52,758 bases of DNA from CAYNQN01 sp964530525 (GCA_964530525.1 CAZHBH010000006.1:1-52758), one strand, 5' to 3'. Counted from the first letter of the stretch, positions 43,021-51,625 are shown. Notes: generated from the letters alone by a model not told the origin. Made by a program: numbers and translations.

Positions 43021-44449
43021 CGTCGCCGGGAACCCAGGCGCCCTCGAACCAGGGCTCGAGCGGCCCGTAGAGGCGGAGGATGGCGAACCAGCGCTTGCCG
43101 GCGATCGTCTGGATCCAGTTCTCCTCGTGGGCGTCGGGAGGGTTCGGCCCGAAGCTCAGCTTGATCGACCCGTCGGGTTCGTAGGACAGGGCGTCGCGCT
43201 GGCTGTTGCGGCTCGGGAACGGCTGGCTGGTCTGCAGCTCGGAGCGGGTCTGTGGGTCGTAGACGACCACCGACCAGAAGTCCTTGGCGGGGACGTTCGC
43301 CGGCAGCGTGAGCTCGTAGCGCTGCCCACCGTCGAGGTATTCGCCTCGCGCGTCGTGGTCCGTGATCGCGTACTGCGAGCCGATGCCCGGCATCTCGAGT
43401 GCCATCGCCGGGGTGTTCACCGTGGCGAGGTAGAAGAACAACGTGCGTGCGTCGAGGTTGCGGCCGCCGGCTCCTCCGTCGATGAGCCATCGGTGGTCCC
43501 CACCGATGAAGCCGGTCTTCCACGCCCGGTCCGGGAACAGGAAGGCTTCCCGGTCGCGGGTCTTGAAGGCGATCGCCCTGGCGGTGCCGTTCGCGACGCT
43601 CGCGGCTTCGTCGAGGATCGACCGCATGCGCTCGTCCGGCTCGAACGGGACGCCCTTCTGGATCCCGATCGAGGAGAGCAGACCCCTGGTCTCGGGATCG
43701 ATCAGGTCGATCGGCTCGCGCTCGATGACTGCAGCGAGCTCGTCGTAGAACGCTGCGTTGTTGGCGTGGATGGTGTTGAAGCGCTGCCGGGACATCGAGG
43801 TGAACTGCGTCGGCGGTGGGTCGTCGGCCTGTGCGAGCGGGTAGACGCGCACGCCCTCGCGCATGGCTCGCGTCGCGTCATCGGGTGATCCGTCGACGAG
43901 CAGGCCACGGAGGATGAGCCAGTTCACGGCCGATGGCGTGCGGGCGACGAAGCAGCCGTCGGGCACCGGGCCGTCGTAGTCGGTGGGGACGATCAGGTAC
44001 GTGCCACCTCGACCTCGGTCGGGACCTGGCCGGCCCATGTCGACCACGAACCGGAACCAGGCGTCGTTGACGGTTCCCGGCCCGCAACCCGGGGGGATCT
44101 CGACGATGGTCGGCCCGTCGCGGTCGAGGTCGAGGATGCCCGAAACGTACACCGTGTCCGTGTTGCCGGTGAGGAACAGCGGGTTCGAGTCCAGCAGGTC
44201 GTCCGCTATCGCGACCTTGTTGCAGGCGTCGATGCCGAGGCCGACCATCCCGGCGCGCATCGCCTCCAGCGACGCCGCAGGGACGCACTGCAAGAAGGCC
44301 TCGACGGCCCGAAGGAAGTCGAGGTTGTCGAAGAGCCTCTCTGCGGTCTGGTCGGTGGGAAGGCCGTCGCTGAACTCGAGGGTGCCTATCCGTGTCTCCA
44401 CCCGGTCGGGTGTCTGGATCTTGGCCGGGATCACGAACCCCTCAGACAT
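43007..44449 (-). CDS. DUF1254/DUF1214 domain protein
   Basis: A 480-residue protein with an N-terminal DUF1254 domain (about 45-190, including DLLDSNPLFLTGNTDTVYVS) and a C-terminal DUF1214 domain (about 365-470, with the conserved FWSVVVYDPQTRSE and an N-P-P-rich stretch near GPNPPDAHEENW). No signal peptide is seen, unlike many members. Function is unestablished. The ATG at 44449 has GGAGAAG just upstream. It lies between the sulfatase and SulP genes and overlaps the latter, suggesting a shared role in sulfate-ester metabolism. Confidence 0.85.
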   Translation of the reverse strand: MSEGFVIPAKIQTPDRVETRIGTLEFSDGLPTDQTAERLFDNLDFLRAVEAFLQCVPAASLEAMRAGMVGLGIDACNKVAIADDLLDSNPLFLTGNTDTVYVSGILDLDRDGPTIVEIPPGCGPGTVNDAWFRFVVDMGRPGPDRGRGGTYLIVPTDYDGPVPDGCFVARTPSAVNWLILRGLLVDGSPDDATRAMREGVRVYPLAQADDPPPTQFTSMSRQRFNTIHANNAAFYDELAAVIEREPIDLIDPETRGLLSSIGIQKGVPFEPDERMRSILDEAASVANGTARAIAFKTRDREAFLFPDRAWKTGFIGGDHRWLIDGGAGGRNLDARTLFFYLATVNTPAMALEMPGIGSQYAITDHDARGEYLDGGQRYELTLPANVPAKDFWSVVVYDPQTRSELQTSQPFPSRNSQRDALSYEPDGSIKLSFGPNPPDAHEENWIQTIAGKRWFAILRLYGPLEPWFEGAWVPGDVATT

Positions 44450-44497
44450 CGCTTCTCCTAGTTTCGTCAGGTCGCGTTCAGCAGGGGATCGCTCACT

Positions 44498-44520
44498 GGT
44501 CAGGTCAGGTCAGGTCAGGT
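44498..44520. repeat. Pentanucleotide tandem repeat at the sulfatase stop codon
   Basis: GGTCA is repeated four times and followed by GGT (44498-44520), covering the sulfatase TGA stop at 44510-44512. Changes in copy number could move the stop codon or alter the short gap before DUF1254. Confidence 0.8.
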
Positions 44521-46834
44521 AGCGCACGTTCACGCCGTGGATCGTCCCCTCGAACGGGAAGGGCGCCCGGTCGAAGTAGTCGAGCGAAACCGGGCTGCCG
44601 AGGCAGGTGCCGATGTCCAGGCAGTCGTTGGCGGTGAACAGCAGGGGCACGCTGATCGGCACCTGGCCCGTCGCCAGGACCTCGCCGCTCGCCGAGATCG
44701 TGATGTCCAGTGGCCCACCGGGGCGAGCCTCGACGTAGACGGTCTTGATCTCCAGCGTGGTGCTCCCGGCTGGAAGCGGCTCGGGCGACCGGATCTTGGT
44801 GCGCTGGAGGATGAAGAGGTTGTACTCGTAGCAGAGGTGGCCGTCGTCCATGTAGCAGGTCAACCCGCCGCTGTTGGCGCCAAGAGCGTAGAGCACCCCG
44901 CTCGCCGACTCCGGCAGATCGGCCCGGATGGTCACGACGTTCTCTCGGTTGCCGAGGGCAGGAGCGCAGAACTCGGGCATGCGGACGATGTCGTCGGTGA
45001 AGTTCCACTCCCGGTAGGGCGTCGAGATCCGCAGCTCGGGGTGGTACACCGGCACCCAGAGCCCTCCTCCGATCGGGTAGACGCTGTTGCGGGCTGCCTC
45101 GATGGCGAACACTTCGCGCAGCTCGGCCAGCTTGTCGGGGTTCTCGGCGGCGAGGTCGTCGGCCTGGGTCCAGTCCTCGTCGAGGTGGTAGAGCTCCCAG
45201 GTGTCCTGGTCGGGCGTCCAGTCCTGGATGCCGGGCGGGGTGCCGGGGAGCCAGGGCGTGCGGGGGCCGAAGGCCGAGGCCATCCAGCCGTCGTGGTAGA
45301 TGGCCCGACTGCCCATGATCTCGAAGTACTGGGTGCGCAGGCGCCCCTCGGCATCGGGGTCGTCGAAGGTGTAGGCGAAGCTGACCCCGTCGAGGGGCTG
45401 CTGCTCCACCCCTCGGACGACCCGTGGCGGGGTGATGCCGAGGATCTCGTAGAGCGTGGGCACGAGGTCGTTGCAGTGGTGGAACTGCGTGCGTGGCTTC
45501 GGGTCGGGAGCGATGTTGCCCGGCCAGCGCACGACCATGGGGTTCCGGGTCCCGCCCAGGTGGGAGGCGAGCAGCTTCATGCCCTTGTAGGGCGTGCTGC
45601 CGGCCCAGGCCCAGCCGGCGTGGTACTGGTTGTCGGTCTTGGGCGAGCCGAGCACGTCGAGGCCCCCGAGCTCGTCGAGGGCCTTGATGTGCATGTCGAC
45701 GGTGGTGGGGATGCCGTTCTGGGCCAGGAGCTCGCTGATCGTGCCGTTCTGGCCCTCGCCCGACGAGCCGTTGTCGCCCCAGATGTAGAAGATCAGCGTG
45801 TCGTCGCCGTAGCCGAGCCGCTCGAGCTCGTCGATGAGCCGGCCGACCTGCACGTCGACGTGCTCGGCGAAGCCGGCCGCGATCTCCATGAGGCGGCGCT
45901 GGAACGGCTTCTCCGACTCGGGGATGTCCTCCCACGCCGGAATGGTGGGGTCGCGCGGGGTGAGCTCAGCCGTATCGGGGATCCAGCCCTGCTGCTTGGC
46001 CCGCTCGAACACCCGCTCGCGGTACGCGTCCCAGCCGTCGTCGAACTTGCCGGCGTAGCGGTCCGCCCACTCCTTCATGATGTGGTGCGGGCCGTGCAGG
46101 CAGCCGCTCGCCCAGTACATGAAGAAGGGCTTGTCCGGCTCGAACGCCTTGTGCTCGTGGAGCCACCGGATGGCGTCGTCGGCGAGGTCCTCGCTGAGGT
46201 GGTAGCCCTCCTCCGGCCGCTTCGGCGGGAGCACGCTCGTGGTGTTGCGCACCAGGTTCGGTTCGTACTGCGACGCCTCGCCGGCGAGGAAGCCGTAGAA
46301 GTACTCGAAGCCTTTGCCCGTGGGCCAGTTGTGGTACGGCCCCGCGGGGGTCGTCTCCTCCGCCGGGGTGTTGTGCCACTTCCCGAACGCCGCGGTGGCG
46401 TAGCCGTAGTCGGTCAGGACCTCCGCTGCGAGCGCCGTGCTCGCCGGGATGTGACCTGAGTAGCCGTCCCAGTCGTTGGCCAGCTCGGCGATCTGGCCGT
46501 TGCCGATGCGGTGGTGGTTGCGCCCCGTGAGCAGCGAAGCGCGGGTCGGCGAGCACATCGCCGTCGTGTGGAACCGGTTGTAGCCGATGCCCTGCTCCCG
46601 GATCCGGGAGAGGGTGTCGGTGCGCACCTCCCCGCCGAACGTGCTGGGCAGCCCGGGTCCGGCGTCGTCTATGAGCACGACGAGGATGTTCGGGGCGTCC
46701 TCCGCCAGCCGCCGCGGCTCCACCCGACGCTCGTAGGTCGAGTCCTGCATGGTGCGCCCGGCGACAGAGGCCGAGGGGGTGGGGGTGAACGGCAACGAGT
46801 CCTGAACGGGCAGCTTCGGGAAGGTTGTCGTCAT
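44510..46834 (-). CDS. Sulfatase (arylsulfatase family, large)
   Basis: A 774-residue type I sulfatase that should hydrolyse an organic sulfate ester. The formylglycine motif CSPTRASLLTGR starts at Cys94; metal ligands include Asp56-Asp57 (VVLIDDAG) and the later GDNGSS, with GKWH supplying the conserved Lys. The size and the sandwich-type C-terminus fit the long arylsulfatase group. No signal peptide is visible, so it may be cytoplasmic. The ATG at 46834 follows GGAGATC. Cys-type maturation needs a formylglycine-generating enzyme, which is not in the window. It is third in the island operon. Confidence 0.92.
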   Translation of the reverse strand: MTTTFPKLPVQDSLPFTPTPSASVAGRTMQDSTYERRVEPRRLAEDAPNILVVLIDDAGPGLPSTFGGEVRTDTLSRIREQGIGYNRFHTTAMCSPTRASLLTGRNHHRIGNGQIAELANDWDGYSGHIPASTALAAEVLTDYGYATAAFGKWHNTPAEETTPAGPYHNWPTGKGFEYFYGFLAGEASQYEPNLVRNTTSVLPPKRPEEGYHLSEDLADDAIRWLHEHKAFEPDKPFFMYWASGCLHGPHHIMKEWADRYAGKFDDGWDAYRERVFERAKQQGWIPDTAELTPRDPTIPAWEDIPESEKPFQRRLMEIAAGFAEHVDVQVGRLIDELERLGYGDDTLIFYIWGDNGSSGEGQNGTISELLAQNGIPTTVDMHIKALDELGGLDVLGSPKTDNQYHAGWAWAGSTPYKGMKLLASHLGGTRNPMVVRWPGNIAPDPKPRTQFHHCNDLVPTLYEILGITPPRVVRGVEQQPLDGVSFAYTFDDPDAEGRLRTQYFEIMGSRAIYHDGWMASAFGPRTPWLPGTPPGIQDWTPDQDTWELYHLDEDWTQADDLAAENPDKLAELREVFAIEAARNSVYPIGGGLWVPVYHPELRISTPYREWNFTDDIVRMPEFCAPALGNRENVVTIRADLPESASGVLYALGANSGGLTCYMDDGHLCYEYNLFILQRTKIRSPEPLPAGSTTLEIKTVYVEARPGGPLDITISASGEVLATGQVPISVPLLFTANDCLDIGTCLGSPVSLDYFDRAPFPFEGTIHGVNVRYLT

Positions 46835-46876
46835 CGGATCTCCTTGATCACGTCGATCTTCGTGCCGAAGAGGATC

Positions 46877-47206
46877 TCACCCGGCGAGCAGCTTGGCCTT
46901 CTGGGCGTCGAACTCGGCGTCGGTGAGGATGCCCTGCGCCCTGAGGTCGCCCAGCTGCTGCAGCTGCTGTATGAGCGACTCCGATTGCGAGGTGGCGGCT
47001 GCGGGCTGCGGCACCGGTTGCGGCGGCGCCGGCTGGGGTGGCGGAGGCGGCTGAGCGGCGCTGTACGCCTCCTCGCGCTCGGCGTAGATCTGGGCGTCGC
47101 GCTGGGCGAACCGCTCCGCCTGGCGGCGTTGGACGCGTCCGCTCACCGCGGTCGCGGTGCCGGCTACGGCGGCGGTGCGCGCGACACCTCTCAACAGTCC
47201 GGGCAT
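46877..47206 (-). CDS. SHOCT-domain small protein
   Basis: A 109-residue protein with an Ala/Gly/Arg-rich N-terminal helix that may touch the membrane, a Pro/Gln-rich linker (about 52-72) and a C-terminal SHOCT motif (LQQLGDLRAQGILTDAEFDA). SHOCT motifs are short oligomerisation modules that often end actinobacterial proteins paired with DUF6325-like genes, as here. The ATG at 47206 follows AGGAGGATC. Expected to associate with the product of the upstream DUF6325 gene; role unknown. Confidence 0.82.
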   Translation of the reverse strand: MPGLLRGVARTAAVAGTATAVSGRVQRRQAERFAQRDAQIYAEREEAYSAAQPPPPPQPAPPQPVPQPAAATSQSESLIQQLQQLGDLRAQGILTDAEFDAQKAKLLAG

Positions 47207-47238
47207 GGGATCCTCCTATGGGGTGTTGGACGCTACGT

Positions 47239-47727
47239 TCAGCTCTGGTCGAGCTCGTCGAGCACGGCCAGGATGTCGGCTGCAGGGATCCGCGCAGAAG
47301 CGATGAGCTCGCCGCCGGCGCGCCAGGCGGCGGCGACGAAGGGTGCGGCCCAGCGGTTCTCGAAGACGATCAGGACGGCGCGGGTGCCAGGGTCCATCGC
47401 GTCGGCCGCCGCGGCCATGTCGTCGTCGCCCAGGAGCCCCGACCGTGCGCCCTCGAAGACGGCGAACGTGCGGTCGATCTGGTCGAGAGCGATGCCCGAG
47501 ACCGAGCCGTCGACCTCCTTGCGGACGGCGAGCAGGTCGTAGAGCGCGATCTGGCCAGACTCGACCAGCGCGGCGAGGGCGGCCGCGGTCTCGTCGAGCG
47601 GCCGGTCACCGGGGAACTCCAGCAGGATGTAGTCGATCGGGCCGAGTACCTCGGCATCAGCGGGAAGCGGGGTCAAGGTGGATACCTCCGGGTCGGACGG
47701 GGGCGCCGCGTCAGGGGCTCCGATCAT
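47239..47727 (-). CDS. DUF6325-family protein
   Basis: A 162-residue actinobacterial protein of the DUF6325/DUF1269-like type, with IDYILLEFPGDRP near residue 31, LVESGQIALYDLLAVRKEVDG, a SGLLGDDDMAAAA turn and VFENRWAAPFVAAAWRAGG. Function is unknown; such genes commonly pair with SHOCT genes. It is the first gene of the sulfatase operon, starting at ATG 47727, 23 bp from a 21-bp dyad that lies in the divergent promoter region. Confidence 0.78.
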   Translation of the reverse strand: MIGAPDAAPPSDPEVSTLTPLPADAEVLGPIDYILLEFPGDRPLDETAAALAALVESGQIALYDLLAVRKEVDGSVSGIALDQIDRTFAVFEGARSGLLGDDDMAAAADAMDPGTRAVLIVFENRWAAPFVAAAWRAGGELIASARIPAADILAVLDELDQS

Positions 47728-47749
47728 CGCCTGGCCGGAGGGCTTGCAG

Positions 47750-47770
47750 CATCACCTCTATGAGGTGATG
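47750..47770. promoter_or_regulatory. 21-bp perfect dyad in the divergent promoter of the island operon
   Basis: CATCACCTC (47750-47758) and GAGGTGATG (47762-47770) are perfect inverted repeats around TAT. It lies between the DUF6325 start (47727, minus) and the CMD-like start (47854, plus), a typical position for a repressor operator controlling both directions. The cognate regulator is not evident; the LuxR gene nearby is one candidate, though its class usually uses other sites. Confidence 0.65.
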
Positions 47771-47853
47771 TCCGGCTGTCCCCATCGGTCCACGCTGGTG
47801 AGCGACGGCATCTTCGAGCCCAGCCCCACGAGTGACGGATCGGACCCATCGAG

Positions 47854-48210
47854 GTGGACTACACCGACGCCCTTCGCCGCATCGCCATGGTCGACGTCGC
47901 GTACGTGGGTGCGCTCCTGCGCGGCGACGACGCCGAGCTCACCCCGCGGGTCGACGAGAAGGTGCTCACCCTCGCGAGGGTGGCTGCCCTCGCAGGGTCG
48001 CGGGCACCGGCGCACGCCTACGCCGTGGCCGTCGACGAGGCTCTCGGTGCTGGTGCTTCACCTGACGAGATCGTCGGGATCCTGACGGGGGTCGCCCCGA
48101 TCATCGGATCGGCAGCTCTCGCCGCGGCCGCGCCGGCGCTCGCCCTCGCCCTCGGCTATGACACCGAGCTCGCGCTCGAGCAGCCCGAGAGCCACGACTC
48201 CCTGCCGTAG
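47854..48210 (+). CDS. Small carboxymuconolactone decarboxylase-like (AhpD-fold) protein lacking CxxC
   Basis: A 118-residue helical protein resembling the CMD/AhpD fold: VDEKVLTLARVAALAGSRAP, VDEALGAGASPDEIVGILTG and a hydrophobic VAPIIGSAALAAAAPALALA helix. No CxxC redox pair is present, so AhpD-type peroxidase activity is not expected. The start is GTG at 47854 with a weak Shine-Dalgarno. It is divergent from the sulfatase operon and converges with the LuxR-family gene. Function unknown. Confidence 0.65.
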   Translation: MDYTDALRRIAMVDVAYVGALLRGDDAELTPRVDEKVLTLARVAALAGSRAPAHAYAVAVDEALGAGASPDEIVGILTGVAPIIGSAALAAAAPALALALGYDTELALEQPESHDSLP

Positions 48211-48266
48211 GTTGCTGCCCCTTCCTGAGATCCACCTGCCATCCGGCACGGACCACTCGATCCGAG

Positions 48267-50534
48267 CTAGGAGAGGCCCAGGTCCCGCGCCCGCTCCACG
48301 GCCTCGCCCCGGGACGTGACCCCGAACTTCCTGTAGATCGACCCTGCGTGGGTGTGCACGGTGTGGCGGGAGATGAAAATCTTCTCGCCTATCTCGGCGA
48401 ACGTGAGGTGGGTCGGCAGGTAGCCGAGCACCCGCAGCTCCGCCGGCGTCAACGCCGTGACTCCGGCGAGCTCGGGTGCCAGCAGGCGTCGAACACGTGC
48501 GACCTCGTCGATGAGCGCCCCCAGATCGGGTCGCCTCGCGACGATCGAGTCGATCTCGCCGAGCAGCGACGCAGCGGTCGACCTGTCTCCGGTCGTGGCG
48601 TAGGCGGTCGCCATGCTGGTGCGCAGGCGCACGGCGGTGTGGGGGACGACGTAGGTGCCCAGGCCCCTCGAAGCCATGGCTACCTCCAGGTGCTGCTCGG
48701 CACGCTGGTGGTCGTGGTGGTGCAGGGCGAGACGCGCAGCCGCCGCGTGCGCCATGGCACCCTCGAGGTAGTTGGAGGGGACGATGACCTCGGCTCGGTG
48801 CAGCGCCAGCTCCACGCGGTCGGCGGCGGTCTCCCAGTCGGAGCCGTCGATCGCGAGCAGCGCCCGACCGACGATCGGGACGAGCAGGGGTGGCCGGCCC
48901 GCGTCCAGGTCCGCGCACACGGCGTCGTCGTAGAGCTGCGCAGCCGCGTCCCGATCCCCGGCCAGCTCGCGCGCCTGTCCGAGGAGCCAGACCGCGGTCG
49001 AGCGCCACGGGCTCCAAGCCGGTGCTCCTTGGACCGCGAGCTCGGCATCATGGTTCATCGCCGCCACGCCGTCGGCGCAGACGAGGGCCCGGAACGCCGA
49101 CCTCGATGCGCCGAAGGAGAGCCATCCGTCCTCCGTCGCCCCGTCGAACGTGAGGTGCTCCAACCGGGCGGCCAGCTCCTCGGCCTGCGCCGGTCGGGCG
49201 GTGACCGCCGCGAGCCACCCTGCCAGCACGGCCAGCGGGGGGTGCTGGTCCACCGCAGCCCCGCCGGCCTCCCGGAGCCAACGTTCGACCGTCGTTGCAC
49301 GGCCGTCGTCGTAGGCGGGCTGCAGGACGCTCGTCAGCAGGGGACCCAGGCGGCGGACGTCGCGTGCGCGCAGCAGGTACTCGATCGCCCGATCTGTCTC
49401 GTCGTTCGCCTCGCACCAGGTCGCTGCCCGCCCGAGGATCTGGGCATCGTGGCCGGGCGGGCGCCGGCTGCCGCGCTCGCCGATGAGGAACTCGCGGAAC
49501 AGCGAGTGCAGGCGATACCGATCACGCTCCTCGCCGATCGCGACCGCGAACAGGTTCGACTGCTCCAGCCTGCGCAGGAGCTGAGCCGAGGTGCCGATCT
49601 CCAGGACGTGATCGCACAGCGAAGGGTGCATCTCGTCGAGGAGCGCTGCGTCGAGGAGGAACTCCTGGAGGTCGGCGTAGGTGTCGTCAAGGACGTGGTG
49701 GAAGAGGTAGTCGGCGAGGAAGGGGTTCGAGCCCTTGATGGTGAGCGTGCCGCTCACCAGGTCGTCGTCCTTCCGCCGCGAAACGAGCACCGAGAGGTAG
49801 ACCCCCGCTGCCCAGCCCTCCGTCCTATCGGCGACCTGGCTGGCCCGTTCCGGCGAGATCGCCAGCCCCTCCGCCTCGTAGACGCTTCGCACCCCGTCCG
49901 CGTCCAGGACGAGGTCCTCCGCACCGATCTCGACGACCTCGGCCGAGACCCTCCGGCGGGAGACGAACGGAGGCGCTGCTCGCCCGGACACCACCAGCTG
50001 CGAACCGGCCGGCACGTGGTCGACCAACCCGTCGATCAACGTACGGCCGTCTTCGTGCACGATCAGGTGGACGTCGTCGAGGACGAGCACGAACCGTTCC
50101 TTGGCATCCAGGAGAGCGCTTCCCAGGAACGCCACCGCCGAGGCTCCCGACCCGACGATCGGGCCTCGGATCTCGTCGGCCAACGAATCGGGGGCGAGCC
50201 CGCGGGCTCCCAGCCCGGTGGCGATGTCCTTGGCCAACGCCACCGGGTCGTCGTCGGTGGCGTCGAGCGACACCCACACCACGACCCGGTCGTCGACGGC
50301 GGCCAGCTCGACCAGCAGCGTGGTCTTTCCGTAGCCGGCGGGCGCGGTGACCACCGCCAACGGCCGGTCCGAAGCGGCGAGGCGCTCGATCAGGCCCGAA
50401 CGGGAGACGGTGGCCACCCGTCGGGCAGGCACACGGTGCTTACCCGGGATCGCCGCGTGGTCGGGCGGCGTCGAGCTGCGGCTTCCCACGTTCCCGAGGG
50501 TAGTGGCCACCCTCGCCACCTCGAGGTGCCGCAT
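48267..50534 (-). CDS. MalT-like LuxR-family transcriptional regulator (AAA/NACHT-type ATPase)
   Basis: A 755-residue large ATP-binding regulator. An N-terminal NTPase has Walker A APAGYGKTT (64-72) and a Walker B-like FVLVLDDVHL. A helical TPR-like middle follows, and the C-terminal LuxR HTH (final ~60 residues) reads LTPAELRVLGYLPTHLTF, then ISRHTVHTHAGSIYRKFGV. Members switch to the active state on binding an inducer and ATP. The frame is open far upstream, but that part is relaxase wreckage and intergenic DNA. ATG 50534 is the best available start, without a clear Shine-Dalgarno, so the true N-terminus is uncertain. It is about 15% shorter than MalT. Confidence 0.82.
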   Translation of the reverse strand: MRHLEVARVATTLGNVGSRSSTPPDHAAIPGKHRVPARRVATVSRSGLIERLAASDRPLAVVTAPAGYGKTTLLVELAAVDDRVVVWVSLDATDDDPVALAKDIATGLGARGLAPDSLADEIRGPIVGSGASAVAFLGSALLDAKERFVLVLDDVHLIVHEDGRTLIDGLVDHVPAGSQLVVSGRAAPPFVSRRRVSAEVVEIGAEDLVLDADGVRSVYEAEGLAISPERASQVADRTEGWAAGVYLSVLVSRRKDDDLVSGTLTIKGSNPFLADYLFHHVLDDTYADLQEFLLDAALLDEMHPSLCDHVLEIGTSAQLLRRLEQSNLFAVAIGEERDRYRLHSLFREFLIGERGSRRPPGHDAQILGRAATWCEANDETDRAIEYLLRARDVRRLGPLLTSVLQPAYDDGRATTVERWLREAGGAAVDQHPPLAVLAGWLAAVTARPAQAEELAARLEHLTFDGATEDGWLSFGASRSAFRALVCADGVAAMNHDAELAVQGAPAWSPWRSTAVWLLGQARELAGDRDAAAQLYDDAVCADLDAGRPPLLVPIVGRALLAIDGSDWETAADRVELALHRAEVIVPSNYLEGAMAHAAAARLALHHHDHQRAEQHLEVAMASRGLGTYVVPHTAVRLRTSMATAYATTGDRSTAASLLGEIDSIVARRPDLGALIDEVARVRRLLAPELAGVTALTPAELRVLGYLPTHLTFAEIGEKIFISRHTVHTHAGSIYRKFGVTSRGEAVERARDLGLS

Positions 50535-50667
50535 GACGCCAGACTGGTGGAGGTTCAGCGTGACGCCCCAGAGGAGCCTGATTCTCCTCACCCTCCACCC
50601 ACGGCCCAGCTCCACGGTGCGCTCTTTGCGCCGACCTGACCCGGGCGGTAGACGTTGGGACGGTTGC
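50535..50667. other. Gap upstream of the LuxR gene
   Basis: No gene is recognised in these 133 bp. It should hold the LuxR-gene promoter; no clear -35/-10 pair or operator stands out. Confidence 0.3.
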
Positions 50668-50916
50668 TCAGGGCGCCAGCGTGCGCAGGAGCCGTTGGGC
50701 TCTGTCGAGCGTCGTGGCGACACGCCTCTCGCGCGAAGCAGCTCCGACGAAGACGGCCATCCGCTTGGCGGTGTCCTGCGACCCCACCCAGTCGCGAAGG
50801 TCCTGCTCGGTGTACTTGGCCGTCGCGCGGTAGACCACGACCGGCGTGCGCCAGGAATCGAGATGCTGGTCCCGGTAGCCCGCCGGGTCCATCGTTGCAG
50901 GAATGGGAACGGTCGT
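50668..50916 (-). pseudogene. Unidentified gene remnant
   Basis: An 82-codon C-terminal fragment with good coding character, starting at PIPATMDPAGYRD and including VVVYRATAKYTEQDLRDWV and FVGAASRERRVATTLDRAQ before its stop. No start codon or Shine-Dalgarno is credible, and it abuts the relaxase remnant in the same frame. I do not recognise its family. The apparent long frame in another register through this region is a shadow. Confidence 0.5.
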
Positions 50917-50924
50917 TCCTCGGG

Positions 50925-51335
50925 ATTGCGGTCGGACTCGTCGTAGATGCCCCCCAGACCCGCCGTGCTCCTGATCGTCGGCCAGCGTCGTTTCGACCAC
51001 GCTCGGGCGCGTCGTTCGATGAGGTGTTGGCGCTCGTCGAGTGTTCGACGCATGTCGTGGCTCATGGGGCCGCTGGCGTCCGGGATGAGCCCGGCGATCA
51101 GGTGTGGGGCCTGTCGGCGGCGGGCGGTGCCGGTGCGGCGCTGGCCGGTGGCGTTGACGACCCGGTAGTGCAGCACCGCGGCGATGTCATCAGCGTCGGC
51201 GAAGCCTCGGACGGCGACCAACCGCGGCAGAAGCGTGTCGGGAACATGGCCGTTCGCTTCGGCGCGGCGCAGCTCGGCTGCCAGTGCTCCGAATGCTTCC
51301 GAGGCGATCACCATGTCCACCTGCTCGACGTGAGG
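50925..51335 (-). pseudogene. MobF (TraA-type) relaxase C-terminal remnant
   Basis: About 130 residues match the C-terminal region of actinobacterial MobF relaxases: ALAAELRRAEANGHVPDTLL, then PRLVAVRGFADADDIAAVLH, LIAGLIPDASGPMSHDMRR and TLDERQHLIERRARA. After that, near 51000, a one-base deletion shifts the frame; the natural continuation VVETTLADDQE is found in the neighbouring frame. The nickase and helicase parts are missing. This relaxase once mobilised the element by conjugation. The intact-looking frame that joins it to the LuxR gene is an artefact of lost stops. Confidence 0.7.
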
Positions 51336-51390
51336 CCGGAACGTTCAAGCAGCGGCCCAACGGTCGGCAGGCGTCCGCGGCGGTCCTGCT

Positions 51391-51561
51391 GGCCGGCAGG
51401 ATGGCTTGGAGCAGGTGAACCGGCGCATCGACGCCCAACACGGTGAGTACGCCGACGTCTACGCCCGCTGCGACGACACCAACCGCCGCCTGTGCAACCA
51501 AGCCTTCTTCACCCGCATCTACCTCCAGGCCGACGCCGAGGCATGGGGGGCCCTACCCTGA
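51391..51561 (+). pseudogene. Large serine recombinase C-terminal remnant
   Basis: About 56 residues survive, ending at the TGA at 51559-51561. The segment EYADVYARCDDTNRRLCNQA, then FFTRIYLQAD, matches the C-terminal 'RR.(F/C)NQAFF.kIyi' end of large serine recombinases found in actinobacterial phages and integrative elements. The catalytic domain and zinc ribbon are absent. Its place 65 bp from the right attachment site and its orientation toward the tRNA suit a former integrase. Confidence 0.65.
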
Positions 51562-51566
51562 CAGCA

Positions 51567-51619
51567 CACGAGGCCCAAACCTCGCCAAACGTTGTATCAG
51601 GCGAAGTTTGAACCTCGTG
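51567..51619. repeat. Extended imperfect hairpin beside the right attachment site
   Basis: Outer arms CACGAGG (51567-51573) and CCTCGTG (51613-51619) pair perfectly. After a 3-nt internal loop, inner arms 51577-51586 and 51600-51609 pair at 9 of 10 positions around a 13-nt loop. It lies just beyond the tRNA 3' end and after the recombinase remnant. It could be a terminator for either or an attP-arm feature. Confidence 0.6.
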
Positions 51620-51625
51620 CGTCGG

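Noticed and set aside
44498..44520. CRISPR-like or regulatory repeat array
   Set aside because: Unit of only 5 bp and no spacers; a simple tandem repeat.
50535..51320. LuxR protein extended N-terminally to 1,017 residues
   Set aside because: The extension is relaxase C-terminus followed by a frame-shifted, low-quality stretch; no known LuxR protein has it. The join is an accident of missing stops.
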